Shown piece after piece: positions 54,100 to 64,000 of a stretch of 64,000 nt of DNA (its first letter is position 1; the number at the start of each line of letters is the position of its first letter). The notes beneath the pieces are model-generated. The model was given only the letters and a program-made list of their open reading frames with translations. It was not told where the DNA came from and did no database searches. This DNA is from Blumeriella jaapii (lineage: Eukaryota; Ascomycota; Leotiomycetes; Helotiales; Drepanopezizaceae), in the NCBI GenBank assembly GCA_009599575.1, contig VWND01000021.1:248001-312000 (forward strand), given 5' to 3'. Position numbers and translations under genes: made by a program.

Positions 54100-54965
54100 T
54101 TTCAATTGCAATGCAGCACTCGCAATTACAACCCAGAACTAGCACTAGCAACTGCAATGGCAATAATTGTAAACAGCACTCGCAATTACGACCCAGCATT
54201 AGCAATTACAATCCAGCATTAACAACTGCAATCTATACAGCACTGGCAATTGCAATAAAGCACTCGCAATTGCAGTACGGTATTCACAATCGCAGTACAG
54301 CACTAGCAACTGCAATCTATACAGCATTAACAACTGCAATACAGTATTCGCACTAGCAGTACAGCATTCGCAATAACGACCCAGCATTAGCAATTACAAT
54401 CCAGCATTAACAATTACAATCCAGCACTGGCACTCGCAATTGCAGTACAGTATTCACAATTGCAGTATAACACTCGCAATTGCAACCCAGAACTAGCACT
54501 AGCAACAAGGCACTTGCAATTGCAGTACAGCAATTACAGTTGTAATACAGCACTAGCAATTACAATCCAGCACTCGCAACTGCATCTTATACAGCAATAA
54601 CAATTACAGCACTAACAATTGCAATAAAGCAATCCAGCATTAAAAACTGCAATTTATACAGCATTAGCAATTGCAGTATAGTATTCACAATCGCGGTATA
54701 ACACTCGCAATTGCAACCCAGCACTAAAAATTGCAATTTATACAGCACTAGCAATTGCAATCCAGCATTCGCAATTGCAGTACAGTACTTACAATTACAA
54801 CCCAGCACTAAAAACTGCAATTTATACAGCACTAGCAATTGCAATGCAGCACTAGCAATTGCAACCCAGAACTAGCACTAGCAACTGCAATCTATACAGC
54901 ATTAACAACTACAGCACTAACAATTGCAATACAGCACTCGCAACTGCAATTACAACCCAGCCCTC
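54100..54965. repeat. Degenerate AGCACTAGCAATTGCAATC minisatellite
   Basis: About 860 bases of imperfect units of roughly 18-24 bases, built from two alternating cores, (aca)gcactagcaa and ttgcaat(ac/cc). Variants include ctcgcaattacaaccc and cagcattaacaactgcaatc. Longer blocks such as aactgcaatctatacagcac recur, suggesting higher-order duplication. Confidence 0.9.
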
Positions 54966-55261
54966 GCAAACACCCAGATCGTTACCTACCTACCTACCTA
55001 CCTACCCATCCCGCGCCTCACGCGCCACCCACCGCCCAGACCCGCCCCAACACCTTTCCGCCCCTCCCTGGTTTTCCAGAACCCCCCCTAGACACCGTAC
55101 CGCACCGCACCGTATCGTACCGTACCACATGCACGGATATCTACTGTATCTACCTAGATGTGCATCCTACCCACACGCCGGCACGAGCCGCGAAACCATG
55201 CGAACTTCCTCCCCTGCCGGACGACGATTCCGGTCCCGTTTTTGTTTTTTTGGGGGCGGGA

Positions 55262-55279
55262 GGGGGGGGGGGGGGGGGG
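55262..55279. repeat. Poly-G run
   Basis: Eighteen consecutive G in a generally G-rich strand segment, next to GGATGGATGT repeats at 55300-55345. Confidence 0.85.
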
Positions 55280-55729
55280 TCACATGCCCGATACTTAGAT
55301 AGATGGATGTATGGATGGATGTGGATGGATGTGGATGGATGTCCACGGGACGCTGCCCCGGTGTGGATGCCTGCTTGGGGGGGGTGCGCTTTGGGTGTAT
55401 ATTCACATACAGAGAGAGGGGGAGAGAGGTGCGCGTCGCATCTCGTGCCGCTGCTGCTGCTGCTGTAGGAAGGAGGAAAGGTTGGCGGGCGGGCGGGCGG
55501 AAATGCAAAGCGAGGTTTCTTTCTATTGTTCTTGTCCAGGGCTGTGGTGGGATGGGTGGTCTCGGGGGGGTGAGTCTGTCGCGGGTTTTATGGTATTGTA
55601 CCTACCTAGGTATGTATGTGTATGTATGTACCGCTTGGGGGCGAGGTTTGGCTGGCCGCGTGGATGGGTCCTGCACGGCATTGGGGACGAGGGCCGTGGC
55701 TTGGGGGTGTGTGTTTGCGGTGTTGTGTG

Positions 55730-56430
55730 TTATCGGTTTTTGAGATGGGTTTGTATGATTGCGGTGTGTGTGTGTTGTTGATTTTCGAGATGGATATGAG
55801 TGTTTGCTACATTTTATATTATCAATTTTCGAGGTAAGTATATATATTTGATATATTGCATATTACTGATTCTCGAGATGGGTGTGCATGTTTGCTGTGT
55901 TGTGTGTTATCGGTGTTTGAGATGGGTTTGTATGTTTGCGGTGTTTGTGTGTTGTTGATTTTCGAGGTAAGCATAAAAATTTGATTTATTACATATCACT
56001 AATTTTCGAGATGGGTATGGGTTTTTGCTGTGTTGTGTGTTGTTAATTCTCGAAATGGATATGCATATTTGCTATGTGATATAATATCACCAATTCTCGA
56101 GGTAAGTAAGTACCTAGGTATGTTTGTTGTGTAACATAATATTAATCCTCGAGATGGGTATGTAGCAATGTTACAGAGTTCGAGATAAGAATACATGTTT
56201 GTTGTTACATGATTAATTCTCGAAATGGGTATGCATATCTTTTACGTTATAAACTATCAATTCTCGAGATGGACATGCATGTTTGCTATGTGACATATTT
56301 CGAGATAAGCATGCATGTCTTCTACGTTATCTATTATCAATTCTCGAAATAGGCATGCATGTCTTTAAAATTACATATCACTAACTTTCAAAATAAATAT
56401 GCATATGATTTATATAACATACCCCCAATC
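55730..56430. repeat. Diverged TTCTCGAGATGGGTATGCATGTTTGC array
   Basis: About a dozen imperfect units of 45-65 bases share a core close to tcgagatgggtatgcatgtt, then tgctatgtgacata and tatcaattc. Spacing and sequence decay to the right. The core contains CTCGAG-like and ATGCAT palindromes. Confidence 0.8.
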
Positions 56431-57427
56431 TCGAAACGGGCTCGCCACTCACGCTGGGTTCACGTCCGGCCAGAACTCATCTTCCAGTACTGAGTTAAGT
56501 ACATACAGCAAGATAGCCAGACAGACTACGACCAGGATCGAGGATCTCGGTCATGCTGTGCTGTCCCTCCCCCCGGGCCGCCAAGATCGGAGGATCACAG
56601 CCAAGCTGGCATCCCATTCATTTGACGCCGCCCAAACGGTTGCCTTTGGCGCGCGTGGTGGCCGCTTCTCACCCTCGCTTAGAGTGGTACTGTTGTTTTG
56701 GTGGTACTGTTGTTTTGGTTTCCACTCGCTACCCGCATCGCCCGTCACTCACGCCGACGCGGTGATGCCAGCTCGCACGCGATTCCCGACATGTCCTCAT
56801 GCTGTCCTGCGCTGCGCTGTGCTGTCGAAGCCGCGCTTGAAAAAGCACCCACCCAACGGGCATTTGGGGCCCGCGACCTGAAATAGATGGATATCCCGCT
56901 TGGCGAAATGGAGTCGCCCTTGGCTGCCGGGGGGGGGAGTACTGTACAGTACTGTATACAGATCCCATGGGGGCCGGGGGGGGCGGTAGAATACAGATAG
57001 ATCCCTTGGGGGCCCCAAGCGTTCTGTGTGACCAACGCCACTCCACCCCCCCGTGCCAGCGGATAGTATATATGGGAGCGGGAGTCTCAGTCCGGCGGCC
57101 CCCACCGCGCGCAGGATGGTGGAGGTGCGTGCTGCTGACCCTCCTGTGGCCCCTTCGCCGCCGACGAAAATAACCCGCGCGAGCTCGGCGATGGCGATGG
57201 CGAGGGCGCGCGCGCGCGCCGGATGGGGGGCCAGACGCCGCGGAGGAAGCTGCACGCTCTCGGCCCCGTCGCCGCCGCCGCCGAGCCCGGTGCCCCGGTT
57301 GGGACGCTCGTGGCACTGGGCCGTGAAGGCTGCCACCGTGGACGGGACGTTGCGCGCGCCCGCTACTTAAGAGGCGTCGTGGCCGTCGTGCTGGCGGTTG
57401 GTTTCTGTTCTCGCTTGTCGCTATATC

Positions 57428-57848
57428 GCCAGACGCCAGACGTTATTGCCAGATCCATATCGCCAGACGCCATATTGCCAAATCGCCAGACGCCATATTG
57501 CCAGACGTTAAATTGCCAGACGCCATATTGCCAGACGCCATATTGCCAGACGTTAAATTGCCAGACGTTACATTGCCAGACTCCATATTGCCAGACGCCA
57601 TATCGCCAGACGCCAGACGCCAGACGCCATATTGCCAGACGTTATATTGCCAGACACCAGAGCCATATCGCCAGACTCTATATCGCCAGACGCCAGAGGT
57701 TATATTGCCAGACGCCAGACGCCCGACCCCATTTCGCCAGATCCATATCGCCAGATCCATATCGCCAGATCCATCTCGCCAGATCCATATCGCCAGATCC
57801 ATCTCGCCAGATCCATCTCGCCAGACCCCATATCGCCATATCGTCAGC
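57428..57848. repeat. 15-bp then 14-bp tandem repeat
   Basis: Left part: about 15 copies of the 15-mer attgccagacgccat, with the variant attgccagacgttaa. Right part (from about 57735): about 8 copies of the 14-mer atcgccagatccat or ctcgccagatccat. The array ends about 10 bases before the ATG of the protease-like gene. All three plus frames and one minus frame stay open for 100-170 codons across it. Confidence 0.92.
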
Positions 57849-57858
57849 CCCCATCCCC

Positions 57859-58772
57859 ATGCCCAGGCTCTCCAGCCTGCTCGTCTGGGCCCTCGTCCCG
57901 ACCTGGGCCTGGGCCGCGGCCCTCTTCCATCTGTGGGGAGCATCGAAGAGTGTGACCGCACCCGCCCGCGAAGGGACCAGCTGGGCCGCGCCCGATCAGT
58001 TCCCGCACCACGTCGCCCTCTTCCATGACCACCACCTCTTCTGCGGCGGCGTCCTGATCAACGCCTACACCGTGTTCACGACCGCCCACTGCGCGCTCCA
58101 CGTCCCCATGGCCGAGATCCGGGTGCGTGGCCACTCGCTCGACGCCACGTCCGGGGGCGTCGTCGTGGGCGTGGCCGACGGCGTCCTCCACACCTTCTAC
58201 AACCAGCGCACCAAGACGCACGACGTCGCGCTCCTGTTCCTCGCCGCCCCCATCCGGCTGCCCAAGAACGCCGGCTATGGCGAGCTCGTCTCCTTGTCGC
58301 TCGATTTCTTCTCCACCGACACCTACCAGATCAGCGGCTGGGGCGGGAACGTGACGGAACCCGCCGCCGCCGCCGCCGCCGCGCGCCGGCCCCGAACCGG
58401 CTCCAGTGGGCCGAGCTCAAGACGGTGAACGAGCGAGACTGCCATGAGCAACTCGCGCCCCACGGCATCGTGCTCGACCTGTCGCAGTTCTGCGCCGTGC
58501 CCGTCGCCGGCGACGGCCCCTGCCCGGGCGACGACGGCGCCCCCGTCTCCCGCGCCGCGAAGACGAATCAGGTCGTCGGGCTCTCGACCTGGGCCTACGG
58601 CTGCGCCAGCGGCCGGCCCGGCGTGTACATCCACGCCGGCCTCTACGCTCCGTGGGTGCTCAGCAACCGGATGACCGACCCGAAACACCCCCCTCCTCGC
58701 GTGTGGGCGATTCCCATGGCGCAGGCGGCCACGCCCACGGAGGTCAGGTTACGGCTTGGCGCCCGCCCCTGA
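57859..58772 (+). pseudogene. Trypsin-fold secreted protein lacking the catalytic Ser, frameshifted
   Basis: Chymotrypsin-family (S1) homologue. From the ATG at 57859: signal peptide MPRLSSLLVWALVPTWAWAA, then DQFPHHVALFHDHHLFCGG, VFTTAHCA (catalytic His present), THDVALLFL (catalytic Asp present), YQISGWGG. The frame then shifts by one within a GCC repeat (about 58362-58395) and continues RLQWAELKTVNERDC and GDGPCPGDDGAPV, ending GVYIHAGLYAPWVLSN and RLRLGARP. In active enzymes the last motif is GDSGGP. Here the nucleophile Ser is Asp and one Gly is Ala. The Asp that gives trypsin specificity is also absent, and no IVGG activation end is seen. Either a decayed gene or a non-catalytic homologue with a sequence error in the GCC run. 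A 56-nt intron (58351-58406) would also restore frame but would remove the PNRLQ segment. Confidence 0.7.
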
Positions 58773-61700
58773 ATGCATGGTGGGAATGGTCACGACGGCG
58801 CATCCGGGCGTTTAAAAAAGGGTATTGGGACAAGCGGGAGGCGTATTTTGCGAATATGTACTTAATTCTGTCTTGCTAGTTGTAGCGCCATCTGTTCGTT
58901 TGATCGGAGAAATTTTTTATTTTTTTTCGCTTAACCGTTGTTTGTTTACCTACCTCCGTTCGCGAAGGCTAAACCTCGCTACTTCCACGAATGAACATGA
59001 CAACATCTTTCCAGCTTTCTTTCGGCATAGTGTAATTACCCGCCATTGCTATAACAGGTCCGTTCCGGGGAAGCTTTAAAGCGCATTGATCCGGTTATCA
59101 GCGATGGGGATTTTGGCTAATAGGTAGAATTGTTATACGCACGCACGCACGCACGCACGCACGTGATCGTTTACTCAGCGGCTGCTTCGGGGCTGCTGAG
59201 CTAGCTTCGACCGTGTTCAGAGACGAACAATATCGGGTTGGTGGAGTTAGGGGCTCGGGTTCGATGATTGCTGGTTTTGGTGATTTGGATTTTTCTACGG
59301 TGCTGTTTAGTAATGTACTGTTTGTTTGTTTGTATGTATGTGTTGTACTGTGTGTATTGTATTGTATGTATGTATGTATACGGCGATCTCTTCATGCTGG
59401 CATGCTGGCGCGCTGCAGTACACTAGAGTGGCATTTATCGTTTTCGCTCACGCGATCGATCGATTATTTTGCTTGCTCGTCTCAAAAGCATCCATATACA
59501 TATACATATATCTACATGCGTCCATCTATCTATCTATCTATCTATCGCCGGGTGCCTAACGACGCGAGCAGCAAGTCGAGCCGAGCGCTTACATAGGTAC
59601 ATACACTGCACTTTTTTACATCTGGTTTGTTTGCTAGAGCGTATTTGCAGTGTAGTGTAGTGTAGTATAGTAAAAACACATCTACAACACTGTACAGTAT
59701 ATCTGCAGTACAGTAGTGCAGTACAAGCTCGACGCTGTGCTTGAGCCTGACCAAAGCCTCCTTCTTTCTGTGTGCCTCTGCCCCGCCCCGACTGTGATGT
59801 AGCCAGCAGCACAGCACAGCACAGCACAGCACAGTATATACATATATGCTATGGCTACTATGTGTATGTACTGTAGCTTGATCAGACGCAGGTTTGCACC
59901 GTTTCACCTCCCCTCTACCATCCAGTAAGGCGGATTTCATGTCTTGAGCCTCTCGCTTTTTAGGGGGGGGCGGGAAAAAAGACGCTTGGCTGGCTTAGGG
60001 AGACATGAGAAAGAACAGTCGCGTTGTGTTGGGACTCCTTGGGCTCCTCCTCCCACTCCTTCTGTGCGGGCAAAAGACCTTGCCGTTTGTTTGTTTATGA
60101 TTATACTGTATGTACGGTAGAGTAGAGTAGAGTAGAGTATAACGATCCTGGATCGTATTCCCGTGATATTTGGTTGGTGGGTTGGGAAGCTGGGACTTGT
60201 ACCGTAGCTATCAGAACGGAATTTTCTTTCTTTCTTATTCCTATTTTCTTTTTCCCATCTTTTTCCCTTCTTCTTCTTTTTTTCAAAATCATACCTGTGC
60301 GGTCATTTCATGTTTATCTTCCTACTGTATAACCACACCGCTTCCACGCTGTTTACGACACACGTCCCCTTGGTCGTCTATCGTCTACAGTACATGGTTT
60401 TCCTTCTAACTGCGCTTTTTGAATAGCTTTATCAATAAAGCCAGTTGGAGGTGCAAGGATTTGGTTAAAATTGCTTTTTTTAACTGTCACAATTCAGGTT
60501 CTGCCCGCTCTGAGTGGCAGTCTTCCAGCGTTGGTTCTGTTCTGCGCCACAATTCTACAGGGGAGCCGAAGAGTATACCGTAAACATGCCGGTGGTGACC
60601 TTTAGGGGAAGCTTCTCTACTTGATTTACGACCAATTGCTTTTAATTGCTCAAAGTAATGGATACCAGAAAAGAATTTACCGAGGATTGGTTGTACTGAG
60701 TGAAGTACGAGCTTGCACAACGTAGCTCAAAACCGGTATACTCGTAATTGCAATCATTTCAATTAATCGTCAAATTCTCCACCCCTTAAATGCCAAAGTT
60801 CAGAAAGATTACTCATATACACTGAATTCGACCGAATGTTTCAAGCACCCAGAAACTAGCTATGGCCATCTCGTGGGGGCCCTGGTGCAAATGGTTTAAG
60901 CCCAGCCTACCCGTCGGGGAATAACGATTATTCGATCAATGCAAACCGAACTAACGCCCCGGCCGAAGAATCCTACTCCGACGGAGCTGAAGGAAAAAGC
61001 GGTTCAATCAGAAACCCGACAGCCAGATGTTGGGCTATAAATCCAAGCGTCGGTTTCACGCTTGACACGGCTCAAGCGCGGGAGTTACCAGTGGACCCTT
61101 GATTTTCCAGAAGGTCAGATCGGATCTGCAAAAGGCGTCGATACTGTACAACGATAACCCGACCAACTGGCGTGCGGAAAAGCAACTGCACGAGTGCATC
61201 TGATCGTAAATGATGGACTGTGGATCCAGTATGATCAGACATGGTCCGGACCCCGCGAAACACGATCCTCAAAGATCATTTCTGAGCTCGAAATCAGACG
61301 GCGCCTTGCAATTCGCTTAATTTGTTGTTATGCACTTGGACTTGAGACTCTTCGATTGGCAACCAACATTCATTCCACCTTGCATACGATATGTCTGCAG
61401 TGCTAAGCATGGACGCGTCGAAGAGCTAGGCTATGCACTTGGCTTGTGGTTGGATATCCAAAAAAAGCTCAACGTCAAAGCCCAAAGAGACTACGGTTAA
61501 GTGTGGTAATAAAATCAACGGCCCCCCCCGGCATCAGGTCGAAACTGTAGCTAGTGCCGCTGTAGTAAATTTCGGCGGACCGACGAATGCCTCTGGAACC
61601 TTTGAAGAATGTTCATTTCAAGGGTTCGAACCTACGCTCGGGAAGGGCTTCTAAAGGTTCGAGGTCAAAGTAGCGCGCGAGTTGGGGTCCCCTCATATGT

Positions 61701-61820
61701 GCGGATCGGGGAAGAAAATCACATCCTTAAAGATGTCTACATGCTTTTACATTTCTCCAACTCATCATTGCGTTTCTCTCGTACGCATTTGTACTCGACT
61801 TACATTGCGAAGAAGTGAAC
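58773..61820. other. 3-kb gene-free stretch
   Basis: No gene supported. It holds ACGC repeats (59141-59163), TGTATGTATG and CTATCTAT microsatellites (59325-59380, 59525-59546), AGCAC repeats (59807-59832), GTAGA repeats (60116-60138) and TACTGTACAGTA motifs (59690-59725, 59868). The stretch 60750-61820 is plain AT/GC-mixed sequence. The last 300 bases probably include the permease promoter. Confidence 0.45.
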
Positions 61821-63657
61821 ATGAAATCCTCATGGTGGGACAAAGTTCGGGGCAGGGCCCCGGTGGAGGTGTACGGTAGCAACGAGGAGCTATCTACTAC
61901 CGCTAGTGATATTCTACCAGAGCTCTATCAAAGTTGGACCGAAGCCGAGGAGAAAGCAGTAACACGAAAGTAAGAGCATCTCGAATGCAATGACACGGGA
62001 TTCAGATTCTAACCGACGTCGCCAAACAGAATCGATTTCATTCTGCTGCCCATTATGGCCGTTGCGTTGTTCGCTCTCCAGATCGACAGAGCAAATATGT
62101 CAGCGGCCCTGAGCGCCAACTTGCCCGAAGATATTGGAATCGACACTAACCAAGCCAACACCGGTGTGCAACTGATGGGCGCGGCCGTTCTGCTCGCGGA
62201 AATCCCATGCAACATTGTCCTTCAATGGGTCAGAACTCGAGCTTCCCAATGACAAGACCGATGGCTAACGCTTCCAGGTTGGACCACGACCTTGGCTATC
62301 GGCACAGATCTTTGCTTGGGGTCTCGTTGCCACCTTTCAAGCATTCATCAACAACTACGGCTCCTTCCTAGCCACGAGAGCGTTGCTTGGTCTGATGGAG
62401 GCAGGATTCGTTCCAGGTGATTACACTCAAGCCGTCACTCCATGCCCTTGCTGATGGAAAAAGGGGCCTTGTACTACTTATCCACATGGTACAAGCGAGA
62501 CGAGACGAGTTTGCGGATCACACTCTTCTTCTTCGGCTTGATCTTTTCATCCGCTACTGGCCACCTTGTCTCAGCTGGACTGCTGTCACTCGACGGCACG
62601 CTAGGACTCGCCGGCTGGCGATGGCTTTTTCTTAGTGAGTGTTGTCGAAGCACGCGAATCGCTACACCACACAACCACTCACAGGTTTCTCTCAGTTGAC
62701 GGATTGATCACCCTCGCCATCGGCGTCGTGTTCACGTTGACCATCCCGCCCGCCGTCGGCGATGGCCGCTCGGTCGTCGCACAACTCTGCGGCCGGAACT
62801 ACTTCAGCGAGCGCGAATCTCACATCCTCACGACCCGCGTCTTGCTCGACGACCCTCGGAAAGCCCGTGGCAAGATACACATCAGCGTCACAGACATCCT
62901 GAATACGCTCACCCTGCCACGACTTTGGGTGCACGTCACGATCAGTATGATCTACATGTCGGCTTTCGTAGGCCTGTCCATGTACGCGCCGTCTATGTTC
63001 AAGAGCTTCGGCTTCGACCGCATCCGGGCCAACGAGCTCGCCAGCGTCGGACCGTATTGCGCGCTTTTCCTGATAGGCTTCCTTTCATACTTCAGGTACG
63101 TCGCGCGGAATGAACGGGGATCGATGCTAACTCGCAACAGCGACAAGACGGGCGAACGAGGAGGATTCATGCTCATAGCCAACGTGTGGGCCTTGTGCGC
63201 CTTCTGCTTGGTACACTCGACGCCTCTTGACGCAGGGAAATGGCACAGATTCGGACTCCTCGTGTTTGCTACCATTCCTTCAGGCGGCGTCCACATCCTC
63301 AACATCGCCTGGGTCTCCGTGAACTGCGTCACGCCCCAGGAACGCAGCGTCTCATTAGCGTACGTCTCGCCCTTCGTGTCGAGCCATGCTTTCTGTGCTG
63401 TCGGCGCCGCTGACTGTGGTCGTAGGATTATGGTGATGGCCGCAAACGCTACCCACATGACAGGAGCCCAGATTTTCCGCGAGAAAGACCGGCCGCGATA
63501 CACACAGGCCTTCACGACGATCATCGCCCTCGCCGCGGTAAGCTGTTGCTTGATTCTCCTGATGAGCGTCGCGTACCGGATCTGGCCCAGAAGAGCGCTG
63601 CGGGTCAGTGAGGAGGCCAAGGTCGTGCAAAGCGAAGAGATTGAAAAGGCTGGTTGA
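61821..63657 (+). CDS. MFS permease, anion:cation symporter (Dal5/Tna1) type
   Basis: Proton-coupled plasma-membrane uptake carrier of the ACS family, whose fungal members import nicotinate, allantoate, biotin precursors or pantothenate. The substrate here is unknown. Seven exons (61821-61969, 62030-62228, 62278-62416, 62464-62634, 62696-63095, 63141-63359, 63426-63657) total 1509 nt or 502 aa. Family landmarks: IDFILLPIMAVALFALQIDR with the TM1 LDR/IDR motif, RANMSAALSANLPEDIGI, TGVQLMGAAVLLAEIPCNIV, ATRALLGLMEAGFVPGALYY and LSTWYKRDE in the TM4-5 region, GWRWLFLIDG after TM6, and a 12-TM layout with a charged C-terminal tail. Exon 5 starts at the acceptor TCTCTCAG at 62695, not the earlier CACAG, because only that gives WLFLIDGLITL. 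All junctions keep frame, so it looks intact. Confidence 0.9.
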
Positions 63658-64000
63658 GAGCCACGGCGCGCCACCACACTGTCGTCGTCGGTTCGTCTCG
63701 CTCGAGCTTGTCTACTGCCACCTCCTAGTAGCCGTTCCTCACACACGTTGTCAGCCCACAAGGACCTCCGCAGGTGGGACCCACGCAGCGGCTGATATGG
63801 ACATGTTTGGGTAAACATCGGTTCAGCCCTGTGTGTGTGCTATGTGTTGTGATGAGCTGGTTACCCGAGTTCGGCGTATTGAAGGATGAGATGTTTCTCA
63901 GGACATGGATCAATGAGGCGTAGATATAGAACGTGACTTTCTAGACCTTTGGCTCGCACTCTGCGCTCTGTTGTTGGCTTGTCCCAGTGGAGGCGAGGAA
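63658..64000. other. Right edge, no gene seen
   Basis: The last 340 bases hold the 3' flank of the permease gene. No ORF or repeat can be supported. Confidence 0.5.

Larger units (their letters stand above)
52200..57858. other. 5.6-kb minisatellite-rich stretch
   Basis: No gene was accepted. The stretch is a mosaic of different simple repeats: a pyrimidine tract (53500-53668), TACTGTACTGTACCGTACC (53860-53893), a CAGCACTAGCAATTGCAAT array (54100-54960), CTAC repeats (54980-55008), a G18 run (55262-55279), GGATGGATGT repeats (55300-55345), degenerate TTTTCGAGATGGGTATG units (55730-56430) and the CCAGACGCCATATTG array (57428-57848). Long ORFs inside these arrays are by-products of repeat composition. 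Confidence 0.5.

Noticed and set aside
56729..57336. Overlapping minus-strand ORFs of 179-195 codons
   Set aside because: GC-rich stretch open in several frames, Arg/Pro-rich, with no start context or domain.
61612..61640. Possible tRNA T-arm (gggttcgaacct)
   Set aside because: No matching stem, D-arm, anticodon arm or acceptor stem could be built around it.

Overview
The window is nuclear DNA of a filamentous ascomycete (Pezizomycotina). The evidence is short introns of about 45-100 nt with GTRNGT donors and CTAAC/CTGAC-like branch sites, a class II hydrophobin, a filamentous-fungal sphingolipid C9-methyltransferase, a long Vid21/Eaf1, and Pan1 with EH, proline-rich and WH2 parts. The class is not certain; Dothideomycetes or Leotiomycetes would both fit. 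All gene models below were assembled by hand from splice signals and reading-frame closure.

Layout. 0.6-2.3 kb (-): MFS monocarboxylate-type permease whose first intron has a damaged donor. 3.6-4.8 kb (+): MYND zinc-finger protein. 6.2-10.7 kb (-): PAN1 endocytic scaffold. 11.3-13.1 kb (-): sphingolipid C9-methyltransferase with a one-base anomaly at an exon border. 15.1-15.6 kb (-): class II hydrophobin. 18.0-19.4 kb (+): salicylate-hydroxylase-like FAD monooxygenase. 21.2-23.9 kb (-): GPI-type cell-wall protein built from tandemly duplicated exons. 23.9-27.8 kb: repeat-bearing gene desert. 27.9-29.3 kb (-): MAK11-type WD40 ribosome-assembly protein. 30.2-31.3 kb (-): GT32/Och1-like glycosyltransferase. 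32.7-33.5 kb (-): DUF3716-like small cysteine protein. 36.5-38.7 kb (-): secreted GH2 glycosidase. 40.6-41.9 kb (-): SPP2 splicing factor. 42.4-47.2 kb (-): VID21/EAF1 NuA4 subunit. 47.8-48.5 kb: tandem 165-190 bp repeats. 48.85-49.97 kb (+): decayed M20 amidohydrolase pseudogene. 50.7-52.2 kb (-): acidic orphan protein. 53-57.8 kb: a long run of different minisatellites. 57.9-58.8 kb (+): trypsin-fold gene lacking the catalytic serine and carrying a frameshift. 58.8-61.8 kb: gene-free. 61.8-63.7 kb (+): Dal5/Tna1-type MFS permease.

The genes do not form a biosynthetic cluster. Housekeeping genes (PAN1, MAK11, SPP2, VID21, the sphingolipid methyltransferase) alternate with accessory genes for the surface, secretion and uptake (hydrophobin, cell-wall protein, GH2, protease homologue, two permeases, monooxygenase). 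The accessory part is rich in satellites, homopolymers and broken genes. No transposon protein, rRNA, convincing tRNA or CRISPR array was seen. The two most notable objects are the exon-duplication cell-wall gene at 21.2-23.9 kb and the non-catalytic protease homologue next to a 15/14-bp repeat at 57.4-58.8 kb.
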